DNA from: Catenulispora pinistramenti
GTDB taxonomy: Bacteria; Actinomycetota; Actinomycetes; Streptomycetales; Catenulisporaceae
Length of the DNA: 64,000 bases
Assembly: GCF_018274385.1 (NCBI RefSeq)
Contig: NZ_JAAFYZ010000021.1
Coordinates: 1 to 64,000, forward strand
Reading direction: 5' to 3'
Under the pieces are notes generated by a model, which was not told the origin of the DNA, did no database searches, and saw only the letters and a program-made list of their open reading frames with translations. Shown here one piece after another: positions 1-9,086 of this stretch. Position numbers and translations under genes: made by a program. The first letter of the stretch is position 1; each line of letters opens with the position of its first letter.

Positions 1-12
1 CAAAAACCCAAA

Positions 13-42
13 GCGGCCCCGACACGAGGACGTCGGGGCCGC
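13..42 (-). terminator. Rho-independent terminator downstream of mqnBD
   Basis: An 11-bp perfect stem (13-23 with 32-42) has an 8-base loop. On the minus strand it is followed by a T-rich run (complement of bases 1-6), so it fits termination of the leftward mqnB-mqnD transcript about 165 bases past the mqnD stop. Confidence 0.85.
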
Positions 43-50
43 AGTCTTGT

Positions 51-155
51 CCAGCAGCCAGCAGCCAGCAGCCAGCAGCCAGCAGCCAGCAGCCAGCAGC
101 CAGCAGCCAGCAGCCAGCAGCCACCAGCCACCAGCCACCAGCCACCAGCCACCAC
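51..155. repeat. 7-bp tandem repeat array
   Basis: Ten exact copies of ccagcag (51-120) are followed by four of ccaccag (121-148) and one ccaccac. The array fills the space between the mqnD stop and its terminator, so it would be transcribed as the 3' untranslated region. It is open in some frames but the product would be pure repeat, so it is not called coding. Confidence 0.9.
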
Positions 156-216
156 TACCTCTCCGCCACCACTACCTCTCCGCCACCACTACCTCCCCGC
201 CACCACTACCTCTCCG
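149..216. repeat. 17-bp tandem repeat running into the mqnD stop codon
   Basis: Four copies of ccaccactacctctccg (one with a single change) start at 149, 166, 183 and 200. The innermost copy contains the mqnD stop codon (206-208) and the last codons of the gene. The array therefore looks like outward expansion of the gene's own 3' end. Confidence 0.85.
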
Positions 217-1060
217 CAAGCAGCGCCGCGACCGCCGCGAGCCCATCCGCCCCCAGGTCCCGCGTGAACTCGTTCACATACAGCCCGATGTGCTGCTGCG
301 CGACCTCCGGGTCCATCTCCTGTGCGTGCGCCATCACGTACTCGTGGGAGGCCTTCGGGTCGGCCCAGGCGTGGTCCACCGAGGCTCGGATCAGTTCGGT
401 GAGCTCGGCCAGTGCCGCCTCGCCCAGGTCCTTGCGGGCCACGATGGCGCCCAGGGGGATCGGTAGGCCGGTCTGGCCTTCCCACCATTCGCCGAGGTCG
501 GCGTGGCAGGTCAGGCCGAAGTTCTGGTAGGTGAAGCGGGCTTCGTGGATCACCAGGCCGGCGGCCACTTCGCCGGATGCGACCGCGGGCATGATCTCGT
601 GGAACGGCAGTACCTTGATCTGCACTCCGTTCGGCACGTTCTGCTCGGCCCACAGCTCGAAGAGGCGGAAGGCGGTGGACAGCAGGCTGGGTACGGCGAC
701 CACGCCCCCGGTCAGTGCCTCGGCCGACACCGCGCCCTGGGACAGCACCAGGGGTCCGCAGCCGCGGCCCAGGGCGCCGCCGCAGTGCAGCAGTTCGTAG
801 CGGTCCTGGATCAGGGGCAGGGCCGGGTAGGAGATCTTCAGGACGTCCGGGGCGTCCGCCTCCTGGACCCAGTAGTTGGTGATGTCGATGTCGGCGAAGG
901 TCACGTCGAACGCCGGGGCGTTGGGGACCAGGCCGTGGGTCAGGGCGTGGAAGACGAACGTGTCGTTGGGACACGGGGAGTAGGCGATGGAGAGTTTTTC
1001 GGGCAGGTGGTTCGTGGGCGCGCCGACGGCGGCGCCGGACCCGGGGTCAGTGGCAGCCAT
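206..1060 (-). CDS. mqnD: 1,4-dihydroxy-6-naphthoate synthase MqnD
   Basis: The 284-residue protein has the periplasmic-binding-protein-like fold family of MqnA/MqnD, with the MqnD signature SPCPNDTF near residue 28 and a conserved His in the VIHE segment near residue 171. The family converts cyclic dehypoxanthinylfutalosine to 1,4-dihydroxy-6-naphthoate in the cytoplasm, a late step of futalosine-pathway menaquinone synthesis. It lies 8 bp downstream of mqnB on the same strand, so the two form an operon ended by the hairpin at 13-42. The ATG at 1060 is used; the first 20 residues are a poorly conserved Ala/Gly-rich extension. The stop codon is embedded in a tandem repeat array. Confidence 0.95.
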   Translation of the reverse strand: MAATDPGSGAAVGAPTNHLPEKLSIAYSPCPNDTFVFHALTHGLVPNAPAFDVTFADIDITNYWVQEADAPDVLKISYPALPLIQDRYELLHCGGALGRGCGPLVLSQGAVSAEALTGGVVAVPSLLSTAFRLFELWAEQNVPNGVQIKVLPFHEIMPAVASGEVAAGLVIHEARFTYQNFGLTCHADLGEWWEGQTGLPIPLGAIVARKDLGEAALAELTELIRASVDHAWADPKASHEYVMAHAQEMDPEVAQQHIGLYVNEFTRDLGADGLAAVAALLAER

Positions 1061-1068
1061 AGCGCTGA

Positions 1069-1716
1069 TTATGCGACGCCCGGCGCCTGGAGGGCGGCCA
1101 GGGTCTGGCCGACGGTGGCCAGGACGTCCATGGCTTCACCGATCCGCCACGAATCGCGGTCGCGTGGGCCGACCACGTTGGAGATCGCGCGGATCTCCAC
1201 GAACGGGAGTTCGGCCATCGTCGCCGCGCTGGCCACGCCGTAGCCCTCCATGCCCTCGGCCGCCGCGTCCGGGTGCCGGGCCAGCAGTTCCGCGGTGCGC
1301 TCGGCGGTGCCGGTGACCGTGGTGGTGGTCAGTACGGCGCCGGTGACCACCTGGAGGCCGGCCTGGCTCAGCGCGGTGCCGATGCGGGCCGCCCACTGCT
1401 CGTCCGGCTGCTCCACGTGCGGGGCGAAGCCCAGTTCCTCGATCGGCAGGAAGCCCTCGGGGGAGTCGGCGCCGAGGTCGGCCGCGACCACCCGGGTGGA
1501 GACCACCACCGAGCCGATCGGGGCGCGCGGGGCGAAGCCGCCGCCGATACCGACTGAGAGCGCTAGTTTGTAGGGCTCGGAGGCCAGGACCCAGGCCGCG
1601 CCGGTCGCCGCGGCGGCGGGCCCCGCGCCGGTGACTATCACCGTCAGGCCGTCGGCGCGCCGCTGGAGCGCGTCGCGCTCGGCCCCGACGGCCGTCGCCA
1701 GCAAGAACTCGTACAT
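1069..1716 (-). CDS. mqnB: futalosine hydrolase MqnB
   Basis: This 215-residue protein belongs to the nucleoside phosphorylase/MTA-SAH nucleosidase fold and releases hypoxanthine from futalosine. Visible family features are the ATAVGAERDAL N-terminus, the glycine-rich SVGIGGGFA segment and the MEGYGVA motif that contacts the ribose. An ATG six codons upstream (1734) is possible, but GGGGAG sits 7 bases before the ATG at 1716, so that start is preferred. It is the first gene of the mqnB-mqnD pair. Because it acts on the deaminated futalosine, the organism needs an aminofutalosine deaminase (see 37277-38542). Confidence 0.95.
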   Translation of the reverse strand: MYEFLLATAVGAERDALQRRADGLTVIVTGAGPAAAATGAAWVLASEPYKLALSVGIGGGFAPRAPIGSVVVSTRVVAADLGADSPEGFLPIEELGFAPHVEQPDEQWAARIGTALSQAGLQVVTGAVLTTTTVTGTAERTAELLARHPDAAAEGMEGYGVASAATMAELPFVEIRAISNVVGPRDRDSWRIGEAMDVLATVGQTLAALQAPGVA

Positions 1717-1819
1717 TGGGTCACTCCCCGTCATCCCGATATGGATTGCGTGTCCGCCGTGCCGGACGCCGGGCGCCGGCCCGGTCTGCGGGCCGTGTTC
1801 GGCGATCGCTCACGGTTGG

Positions 1820-3646
1820 TCAGACTCCCAGACCCTGCGCAGGGTTGGGTGCCACGAACCGCAAATCCGACAGCGCCTTCAAGGTCACCACACAGACCGC
1901 CAGCAGGGCGACGGCCGCGACGATGAAGGCGACGGTCCCGTTGCCGTTTCCCGGGTAGGACATCGCGATCCCCAAACCGCCGCCGACCACCCAGGCCAGC
2001 TGCATCAGTGTCTCAGATCGGGCGAAGGCCGACGTGCGGACCCGCTCCAGGGTGTCCCGCTGGAGCAGGGCGTCCAGCGACAGCTTGGCCAGCGCCGCGC
2101 TCATCGCCGCGACCGCCGCCACGGTGAGGACCGTGATCAGGCTGTAGTAGAAGGCACAGGCCAGGACCGCACCGGTGGTCAGGGCCAGCATCGCCGAGAT
2201 CACGCCCTCCGGGGCGCGCGCCTTGAGCATCGAGCCCAGCGAGGTGCCCACGGCGTTGCCGACGGCCGCGGCCCCGGCGATCATGCCGATCGCGACCAGG
2301 TCCTTGTAGCCGGCCAGCGGGTGGTAGCGGACCAGGAACGCCATGAAGATGGTCAGGAAGCCGGAGAAGCAGCGGAAGGCGGCGTTGGCACGCAGCGCCA
2401 GCATCACCGCCGGGCCCACCGAGCGCAGCCGCAGGTTCGGCATGGTCTCCTCCAGGCGGGGGTCCATGTTCCGGTCCCTTTTCAGCAGCTGCGCCTTCTG
2501 CTCGCCCTCGGCGGAGTCCACGTGCGAGGGCAGCCGGATGGCCAGGTAGGCGCCCAGGGCGAAGACCAGCGCCGCGCCGATCAGGCAGTAGGCCGCGCCC
2601 AGCTTGACCAGCAGGCCGCCGATCGGGGCGAAGGCGAAGGTGGCGATAATGCTGGCCATCGAGGTGCGCGAGTTCGCCTTGATCAGGGTGCTCCCGTGCG
2701 GGACCAGGCGGGGGATCACCGCGCTGCGGGTCACGCCGTAGGCCTTGGAGGCGGCCAGACAACCGAACGCCGCCGGGTACAGGGCCAGGTTGGCGTCGCC
2801 GTTCACGGTGCGGGCCATGATCAGGGCCAGCACCAGCCGGGCGGCCATGGTCAGCGCCATCGCGATCCGGCGGCCGTGGCCGAACCGGTCCAGCAGCGGG
2901 CCGATCACCGGGGCCAGCAGCACGAACGGCACCATCGTGATCACCAGGTACAGCGCCACCTTGCCGCGCGCCTGCCCCGGCTGCACCCCGAAGAACACCG
3001 ACTGTGCCAGGGCCAGGGTGATCAGCAGGTCGCCGGCGGTGTTCACGGCGTGCAGCTCGATCAGCCGGGACAGCCCGGACTCCCGGGCCCCGCCGGCCTC
3101 GGTGTACTTGCGGATCCGGTGGCCCAGGAATCCGCCGACCTTGCCCATGGCGCGGCCGGTGGCCTCGGTGCCCTCGCCGACCCGGCGCAGGATCCGGGCC
3201 GCCTCGGACTCCGGGCGGACCGGGGTCAGCATCTCTATGTCGGCCGCCGACAGCTCCGGCGCGACCCCGGCCAGACCCGGCAGGGTCGCGGCCAGGTCGA
3301 TGGTGGTCGGCAGGTCGTCGGGACCGTGGATCGCGGTCGGCAGGTCGTCCGGACCGTGGATCGCGGTCGGCGTGCCGTCCGGGTCCTGGGTGGGCATGGT
3401 GCGGGTCGGGACCGGGTCGCGGTGGTTGCCGCGCGGCGTTGAGGAAGCCGGCGCTGAAGAAGCTGAGGAACCGCCCGCGGGCAGTGTGTCGGCCAGCCCG
3501 GGGTCCGTACCCGGATCCCCGGCGCGCCGGGGCCGCTTGGGCGGCAGCGGCGGGGGCTGTGGGATCAACGGCCGGGTCCCCTCCGGGGCGTCGAACACCC
3601 GCGTCCGTTCCTCGCCGTCCCGATTCGGCGTCTGATCCTTGGCCAC
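1820..3646 (-). CDS. MFS transporter with long disordered N-terminal domain
   Basis: The GTG at 3646 (AGGA 7 bases upstream) gives 608 residues. About 155 N-terminal residues are Pro/Asp/Thr-rich and hydrophilic, with a tandem PTAIHGPDDL repeat. The remainder is a major-facilitator membrane domain of about ten to twelve helices, including a typical DRFGHGRR loop between helices 2 and 3. The substrate cannot be read from the sequence. Homologues sit beside mqnB/mqnD and a DUF3027 gene in streptomycetes, so the position looks conserved. An upstream ATG at 3694 would add 16 residues but overlaps the divergent promoter region. Function as a transporter is inferred from family only. Confidence 0.8.
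   Translation of the reverse strand: MAKDQTPNRDGEERTRVFDAPEGTRPLIPQPPPLPPKRPRRAGDPGTDPGLADTLPAGGSSASSAPASSTPRGNHRDPVPTRTMPTQDPDGTPTAIHGPDDLPTAIHGPDDLPTTIDLAATLPGLAGVAPELSAADIEMLTPVRPESEAARILRRVGEGTEATGRAMGKVGGFLGHRIRKYTEAGGARESGLSRLIELHAVNTAGDLLITLALAQSVFFGVQPGQARGKVALYLVITMVPFVLLAPVIGPLLDRFGHGRRIAMALTMAARLVLALIMARTVNGDANLALYPAAFGCLAASKAYGVTRSAVIPRLVPHGSTLIKANSRTSMASIIATFAFAPIGGLLVKLGAAYCLIGAALVFALGAYLAIRLPSHVDSAEGEQKAQLLKRDRNMDPRLEETMPNLRLRSVGPAVMLALRANAAFRCFSGFLTIFMAFLVRYHPLAGYKDLVAIGMIAGAAAVGNAVGTSLGSMLKARAPEGVISAMLALTTGAVLACAFYYSLITVLTVAAVAAMSAALAKLSLDALLQRDTLERVRTSAFARSETLMQLAWVVGGGLGIAMSYPGNGNGTVAFIVAAVALLAVCVVTLKALSDLRFVAPNPAQGLGV
3305..3364. repeat. 30-bp in-frame tandem repeat inside the MFS gene
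   Basis: Two near-identical 30-bp units (one mismatch, plus a partial third to 3371) encode a repeated ten-residue PTAIHGPDDL block in the disordered N-terminal region. Confidence 0.85.
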
Positions 3647-3790
3647 GCCCCTATCCTGCCCGGAAAAAGTGAACGTGGGGAGCCGATGATTCAATTGGGA
3701 CCTCCCCGCGACCTCCTCGCCAGCGGCCCGAATGCGCCGTCCGGCGAACCGCTGTCACACGAACCCCCCGGGATGGGGGAGAATCGAGGC

Positions 3791-4873
3791 GTGAACGCCG
3801 CGACCGCCACCCCAGCCCGCACCGCAGACAGCCGGCCGCGCGCACGCCAGCCGGTCCTAGACCAGGTCTGCGCGGACGCAGTCGACCTGGCCCTGGCCGC
3901 GGCCGAGGACGTGGCCGGGATCGGCGAGGTCGGCCGACACGTCGGCATGCTCGCCGAAGGGGACCGGGTGGTCACCCACCTGTTCGAGTGCAAGGAACGC
4001 GGCTACCGCGGCTGGAACTGGGCCGTGACCCTCACCCGCGCGCCGCGCACCAAGTTCGTCACCCTGGACGAGACCGTGCTGGTGGCCGGCGACCAGTCGG
4101 TACTGGCCCCGGACTGGGTGCCCTGGAACGAGCGCCTGCGCCCCGGCGACCTCGGCCCCGGCGACCTGCTCCCGGCCGACGAGGGCGACAACCGCCTGGT
4201 CCCGGCCTACACCGGCGCCGACGAGGAGCGCCCGCAGGCCTACCGCGAGGTCACCCGCGACTCCCTGCCGCTGGTCGGCTACCAGCTGGGCCTGGGCCGG
4301 CCCCGGGTGCTGTCCCGCGAGGGCCGCGAGGACGCCGCCGAGCGCTGGCACGAGGGCGACTTCGGCCCGCACTCGCCGATGGCGCAGGCCGCCCCGGCCC
4401 GCTGCTCGGGCTGCGGGTTCCTGACGCCGCTGGCCGGGATGCTGGGCCAGGGCTTCGGCGTGTGCACGAACGAGATCGCGCCGAGCGACGGCCGCGTCGT
4501 GTCGCTGGACTACGGCTGCGGCGCGCACTCCGAGGCCGCGGTGGTGCCCGCCACGCATCCGACCTCCGAGCCCGTGGTCGACGAGTACGTGTACGACACC
4601 GTGACCTTCGGCGAGCGGGTGGTGGTGCCGGCCGACGAGGCTTCGCAGGCCGCTGCGGCCGCCGTCTCGGTCGCGGTGAGCGACCAGGTCGCGGTGCGCG
4701 AGCCGGCGGAGGTGGCCGAGGTGACTGAGGTGACTGAGGTAGCCGACGCTGATGGCGTCGCCGAGGCCGCAGTCGGAGTCGAATCCGGAGTCGAAGCCGA
4801 ATCCGGGGCCGAATCCGCGGTCGAGGCCCAGGCCGCCGGTGTGGAAGTGGAAGAGCCCGTCGATGAAAGCTGA
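3791..4873 (+). CDS. DUF3027 family protein
   Basis: The GTG at 3791, preceded by a GGGGGAG about 12 bases upstream, gives 360 residues; the frame is open further upstream but that part resembles nothing. The body (about residues 15-265) matches the actinobacterial DUF3027 family, with a CSGCGF cysteine pair near residue 204 and further Cys residues at FGVC and YGCG that could bind a metal. The last about 70 residues are an acidic Glu/Val/Ala tail with VTEVTEV and ESG/EAESG repeats. No biochemical role is known. It is divergent from the MFS gene at 3646 and 17 bp ahead of another MFS gene, which suggests an operon with the latter. Confidence 0.85.
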   Translation: MNAATATPARTADSRPRARQPVLDQVCADAVDLALAAAEDVAGIGEVGRHVGMLAEGDRVVTHLFECKERGYRGWNWAVTLTRAPRTKFVTLDETVLVAGDQSVLAPDWVPWNERLRPGDLGPGDLLPADEGDNRLVPAYTGADEERPQAYREVTRDSLPLVGYQLGLGRPRVLSREGREDAAERWHEGDFGPHSPMAQAAPARCSGCGFLTPLAGMLGQGFGVCTNEIAPSDGRVVSLDYGCGAHSEAAVVPATHPTSEPVVDEYVYDTVTFGERVVVPADEASQAAAAAVSVAVSDQVAVREPAEVAEVTEVTEVADADGVAEAAVGVESGVEAESGAESAVEAQAAGVEVEEPVDES

Positions 4874-4890
4874 CCCGCGATGCGTGACAT

Positions 4891-6417
4891 GTGAGCGCCA
4901 CCTCCCCTGAGCCCGTCCTGCGGGTCCGGCACGACAGCTGGACCCGCTTGCTCTACCTCCAGCTCGGCGCCTTCGCCTTCTTCCTCTACGCCTTCAGCCC
5001 CTCGATCAACCTGCTCAAGGACGACCTCCACCTCTCCGCGAGCGTGGCCGGCCTGCACAGCACCTGCTATGCGATCGGCGTCACCGGCGGCAGCATGTCC
5101 GCACCCTGGTACATCCGCCGGATGGGTGGCTCACGCCCCGCGCTGTGGTGGGCCCTGGTCGGCCTGTCGCTGTCGGTGGGCCTGTTCTGCGCGGTCCCGG
5201 CGCTTCCGGTAACGCTTCCGGCGGCGGCGATCTGCGGCGTCTTCGGGGCGCTGATGTGCATAGCCGTGCCCTCAGCGCTGTCGCGCGCGCACGGCCCCGA
5301 ATTCGGCCCGGCCGCCATCACCGAGGCGAACGCGGTCGCCGCCATCGTGGGCGTCGCGGCCCCGCTCGCGGTGGGCGGCGCGGCGGCGGCCGGACTCGGC
5401 TGGCGCACGGCGCTGCTGCTGGTCGCACCGCTGAGCGGGCTGTTGTATGTGGCACTCGGACGGGTGCGGGAGCCGGATTGGCTTGCGGCTGAGGCGGGGG
5501 CGGAGCCGGTCTCGGTCGGCGAGGCGGTGGAGGCTTACGGGCTCGGTTCGGTTGCCGAACTGGAGCCGGTGGATGCCGCGGTGGCGCGGTCCGGCTCGGG
5601 CGAAGGCGGTCGGGAGGCGGCCGCCGAGCAGGTGGATGCCGGTTCCCGCGCCAAGGCAGAGTTGCCGATGTCAGAAGTCGCAGCTGATCTGTCAGCGGTA
5701 GGCGGCGACAGTCGGGAACTGGCGGCTTCGCGAGTCGCAGCCGACGCACTTGTCTCGGGCGGCGGTCGCGAGCACCCGATCCCCGCCCCTCGCACCGCCC
5801 CGGAATCCGAGCCGCCGCCATCAGCACCCCAGGCGACCTTCCGCAGCCTCCCCCGCCGCTTCTGGCTCAACCAGGTCGCGGGCGTCTGCGCCGGCGCCAT
5901 CGAGTTCTGCCTCACCCTCTGGTGCGCGACCCTCCTCCAGAACCGCGCCCACCTCTCGGCCGGCGTCGCCGCGACCGGCGTCACCGCGGTCGTCGCCGGT
6001 ATGGCCGTGGGCCGGGCGGCCGGTGGCCGGCTGGCGCTGCGGGTGCCGATCGACCGGCTGATCCTCGCCGCGTTCGGGACCAACCTGGTGGGCTTCGCGC
6101 TCTTCTGGGCCACCTCGAACCCGGTGCTCATGTTCGGCGGGCTGGCGGTGGCCGGTCTCGGCGTGTCGTTGCAGTACCCGCTGATATCGGCGCGCGGTAT
6201 CGAGATGTCCGGCGGGCATGCGGAGCTGGCCGGTGCGGTGAACATGTTCGGGAGCGGGCTGGCGGCCGGGACGGCGCCGTTCGTGCTGGGGTTCTTGTCC
6301 GACCGGGTCGGCATCCACACCGCGTACCTGCTGCTGCCGGGTTTCATCCTCGCGGCGGTGGCGGCTGTCGTGGTTTCCGGGCGGCGGGGCGTGGCGCCGG
6401 GCACCATTTCCGCATGA
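4891..6417 (+). CDS. MFS transporter with large central loop
   Basis: A 508-residue major-facilitator protein. Six N-terminal helices are separated from six C-terminal helices by an unusually long hydrophilic loop (about residues 190-305) rich in Ala, Glu and Ser. The C-terminal half carries the family's VGRAAGGRLALR loop. The GTG start has no clear Shine-Dalgarno; the 17-bp gap from the DUF3027 stop suggests coupling. The substrate is unknown. Its stop codon overlaps the start of the next gene (ATGA). Confidence 0.8.
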   Translation: MSATSPEPVLRVRHDSWTRLLYLQLGAFAFFLYAFSPSINLLKDDLHLSASVAGLHSTCYAIGVTGGSMSAPWYIRRMGGSRPALWWALVGLSLSVGLFCAVPALPVTLPAAAICGVFGALMCIAVPSALSRAHGPEFGPAAITEANAVAAIVGVAAPLAVGGAAAAGLGWRTALLLVAPLSGLLYVALGRVREPDWLAAEAGAEPVSVGEAVEAYGLGSVAELEPVDAAVARSGSGEGGREAAAEQVDAGSRAKAELPMSEVAADLSAVGGDSRELAASRVAADALVSGGGREHPIPAPRTAPESEPPPSAPQATFRSLPRRFWLNQVAGVCAGAIEFCLTLWCATLLQNRAHLSAGVAATGVTAVVAGMAVGRAAGGRLALRVPIDRLILAAFGTNLVGFALFWATSNPVLMFGGLAVAGLGVSLQYPLISARGIEMSGGHAELAGAVNMFGSGLAAGTAPFVLGFLSDRVGIHTAYLLLPGFILAAVAAVVVSGRRGVAPGTISA

Positions 6418-6908
6418 CCTACATCCCCGACCTGTCGCCCTACGACTACCTGCCGGACACCGTCCCGGCCGGGGTCGAAGTCCTCGCGGTCGGCTGGCTC
6501 GACCCCGGCCACGACTTCCCGACCGCCGATGACGATGCCGGTGACGACGCCGACGCCGACGCCGATACCGACGTGGACCCGGTCTTCGGGCGCAACCTGA
6601 TCACGCTCGCCGCCGACCACTTCACCGCCGCCACCCGCGGCGTCCACGGCTGCCGCTTCCGGCACCTGATCGAGGCCGACTTCCAGTACCACGCCGTTTA
6701 CGGCACCCGCGTCCTGTTCCTGGGCCACGCCGAGATCCGCGTCGTGACCCCGGACGGCCGCTGGCTCAGCGCCCCGACCCTGGTCGTGCACTACATCCGG
6801 GACCACGGGTACCGGCCGCCGGCCGAGTTCGTCGAGGCCGTGACCGCGATGCGGGTCGCGCCGGGTGACGGCGGCCACCGCGATGGCGGTGCCGGTGCGC
6901 GGATCTGA
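6414..6908 (+). CDS. small uncharacterised protein coupled to MFS gene
   Basis: A 164-residue protein starts at an ATG that overlaps the preceding stop by four bases, so it is translationally coupled to the transporter. It opens with MTYIPDLSPYDYLP, an N-terminus I associate with a family of small uncharacterised actinobacterial proteins. An acidic run (residues about 41-55, DDDAGDDADADADTD) is followed by a compact domain ending in a VVHYIRDHGYRPP segment. No catalytic motif is evident. The long frame upstream of 6414 is an overlap with the MFS gene and is not used. Confidence 0.75.
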   Translation: MTYIPDLSPYDYLPDTVPAGVEVLAVGWLDPGHDFPTADDDAGDDADADADTDVDPVFGRNLITLAADHFTAATRGVHGCRFRHLIEADFQYHAVYGTRVLFLGHAEIRVVTPDGRWLSAPTLVVHYIRDHGYRPPAEFVEAVTAMRVAPGDGGHRDGGAGARI

Positions 6909-6920
6909 GACCATGGCGGC

Positions 6921-8240
6921 ATGAGCGCGCATCCGTACGAGCCCCCCGAGACCCAGTCCCAGCACCTGTTCGACCGGGCTCGGGCGGTCACGCCCGGTGG
7001 CGTGAACTCACCGGTGCGCGCCTTCGGTGCGGTCGGCGGCACGCCGCGGTTCATCGCCTCCGGCGAGGGCGCCTATATGACCGACGTGGACGGCAACCGC
7101 TACGTCGACATGGTCTGTTCCTGGGGTCCGCTGATCCTCGGCCACAACCACCCGGCGGTGCTGGAGGCCGCGGCCAAGGCGCTGCGCGGCGGGGCCAGCT
7201 ACGGCGCGCCGTCGGCCGGCGAGGTCGAGCTGGCCGAGGAGATGGTGGCCCGGATCGCGCCGCTGGAGCAGGTCCGGCTGGTCTCCTCCGGGACCGAGGC
7301 CACCATGAGCGCGATCCGGCTGGCCCGGGGGTTCACCGGCCGGACCAAGATCGTGAAGTTCGCCGGCTGCTACCACGGGCACGTCGACTCGCTGCTGGCC
7401 GCGGCCGGTTCCGGGGTCGCCACTTTCGCGCTGCCCGACACCCCCGGCGTGACCGGGGCGCAGGCCGGCGACACGATCGTGCTGCCCTACAACGACCCCG
7501 AGGCGGTCAAGGCCGCGTTCGCCGCCTACGGCCCGGAGATCGCCTGTCTGATCACCGAGGCGGCGGCCGGCAACATGGGCATCGTCCCGCCGGAGCCCGG
7601 TTTCAACCAGTTCCTGGCCGACACCTGCAAGGCCCACGGCGCGCTGTTCATCTCCGACGAGGTGATGACCGGCTTCCGGGCCTCGCGCGAGGGCATGTAC
7701 GGCATCGACGGCGTGGTCCCGGACCTGATGACGTTCGGCAAGGTGATGGGCGGCGGCTTCCCGGCGGCGGCGTTCGGCGGCCGCGCCGACGTCATGCAGC
7801 ACCTGGCCCCGGTCGGCCCGGTCTACCAGGCCGGCACGCTGTCCGGGAACCCGGTCGCGACCGCCGCGGGCCTGGCCACGCTGCGGAACTGCACCCCGGA
7901 CGTCTACAGCCACCTGGACGCCACCGCGCACCAGATCGCCGACCTCACCTCCGAGGCACTGGCCAAGGAAGGCGTCCCGCACACCGTCCAGTTCGTCGGC
8001 ACCATGTTCTCCGTGCACTTCCGCGGCGAGCCGGTGAAGAACTACGAGGACGCCAAGCAGCAGGACACGAAGGCCTACGCCGAGTTCTTCCACACCATGC
8101 TGAACCACGGCGTCTACCTGCCGCCGAGCGCTTTCGAGACGTGGTTCGTCTCGGCCGCGCACGACGCCGCCGCCGTGGAGGTCATCGCGGCGGCCCTGCC
8201 GCACGCGGCCCAGGCCGCGGCTGCCGCTGAGAAGTCCTGA
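6921..8240 (+). CDS. hemL: glutamate-1-semialdehyde 2,1-aminomutase HemL
   Basis: This 439-residue class-III aminotransferase isomerises glutamate-1-semialdehyde to 5-aminolevulinate in the C5 haem pathway. Seen in the sequence are the [11 protein letters not shown] segment that holds the PLP-contacting Asp and the [11 protein letters not shown] motif with the Schiff-base Lys. Length is normal for the family. It heads the block hemL - phosphatase - tlpA - ccdA - resB - ccsA, the same order as Mycobacterium tuberculosis Rv0524-Rv0529, tying haem precursor supply to cytochrome c maturation. Confidence 0.97.
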   Translation: MSAHPYEPPETQSQHLFDRARAVTPGGVNSPVRAFGAVGGTPRFIASGEGAYMTDVDGNRYVDMVCSWGPLILGHNHPAVLEAAAKALRGGASYGAPSAGEVELAEEMVARIAPLEQVRLVSSGTEATMSAIRLARGFTGRTKIVKFAGCYHGHVDSLLAAAGSGVATFALPDTPGVTGAQAGDTIVLPYNDPEAVKAAFAAYGPEIACLITEAAAGNMGIVPPEPGFNQFLADTCKAHGALFISDEVMTGFRASREGMYGIDGVVPDLMTFGKVMGGGFPAAAFGGRADVMQHLAPVGPVYQAGTLSGNPVATAAGLATLRNCTPDVYSHLDATAHQIADLTSEALAKEGVPHTVQFVGTMFSVHFRGEPVKNYEDAKQQDTKAYAEFFHTMLNHGVYLPPSAFETWFVSAAHDAAAVEVIAAALPHAAQAAAAAEKS

Positions 8241-8328
8241 CCGTCCGCCCGATCGTCCCGGCCCGGCCGGTTGTCAGCCCGATACCGATCGCCCGTCCCC
8301 GATCCTTTGCGAGAGGACCCCACAAGTC

Positions 8329-8982
8329 ATGGCCGAGACCAAGACCGTCGTCCACCTGATGCGGCACGGCGAGGTCCACAACCCGGACGGCGTCCTGTAC
8401 GGCCGCCTGCCCGGCTACCGCCTGTCCGACCTCGGCGTCAAGATGGCCGAGCGGGTCGCCGACCACCTGGCCGACCGCGACATCAAGGCGGTCGTGGCCT
8501 CCCCGTTGCAGCGCGCGCAGGAGACCGCGGCGCCCATCGCGGCCCGGCACGACCTGGAGGTCGGCACCGACCAGCGGCTGATCGAGGCGGCGAACTTCTT
8601 CGAGGGCAAGAAGTTCTCGGTCGGGGACGGCGTGCTCAAGCGCCCCTCGGTCTGGTTCAAGCTGTGGAACCCCTTCAAGCCGTCCTGGGGCGAGCCGTAC
8701 AAGGAGCAGGTCGTGCGCATGCACGCGGCCGTGCTCGCCGCCGCGGAGCTGGCGCCCGGCCACGAGGTGGTGTGCGTGAGCCACCAGCTGCCGATCTGGA
8801 TCAGCCGGCTGGCCGCCGAGCACCGCTCCTTCCTGCACGACCCGCGCAAGCGTCAGTGCACGCTGGCCTCGCTGACCTCCTTCGAGATCACCGACGGCCG
8901 GATCACCGCGGTCCGGTACAGCGAGCCGGCCAAGGACCTGCTGCCGGTGAAGAACTCGAAGAAGTTCGTCGCGGGCGCGTAG
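8329..8982 (+). CDS. histidine phosphatase (phosphoglycerate-mutase-like)
   Basis: A 217-residue histidine-phosphatase-superfamily protein. The catalytic LMRHGEV motif is at residues about 11-17, and the second conserved His lies in the CVSHQLPIW segment near residue 148. GAGAGG lies about 12 bases before the ATG. Its place between hemL and the cytochrome c genes is conserved in actinobacteria, but its substrate is not established; it is unlikely to be the glycolytic mutase. Confidence 0.9.
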   Translation: MAETKTVVHLMRHGEVHNPDGVLYGRLPGYRLSDLGVKMAERVADHLADRDIKAVVASPLQRAQETAAPIAARHDLEVGTDQRLIEAANFFEGKKFSVGDGVLKRPSVWFKLWNPFKPSWGEPYKEQVVRMHAAVLAAAELAPGHEVVCVSHQLPIWISRLAAEHRSFLHDPRKRQCTLASLTSFEITDGRITAVRYSEPAKDLLPVKNSKKFVAGA

Positions 8983-8994
8983 CGGCCCGGTGGC

Positions 8995-9050
8995 GCAGGG
9001 TCCTTCGGCGTGGGCGGAGCGCGACGCTTCGTCCGATTCGGGGACCCTGC
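8995..9050 (+). other. long-loop hairpin between phosphatase and tlpA
   Basis: A 9-bp perfect inverted repeat, gcagggtcc (8995-9003) and ggaccctgc (9042-9050), brackets a GC-rich 38-base loop. It may be a weak terminator or processing site. There is no T-run, so the role is uncertain. Confidence 0.35.
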
Positions 9051-9086
9051 CGCAGCAGCGCGGGGGGCGCATGCGAAACTTTTCAC

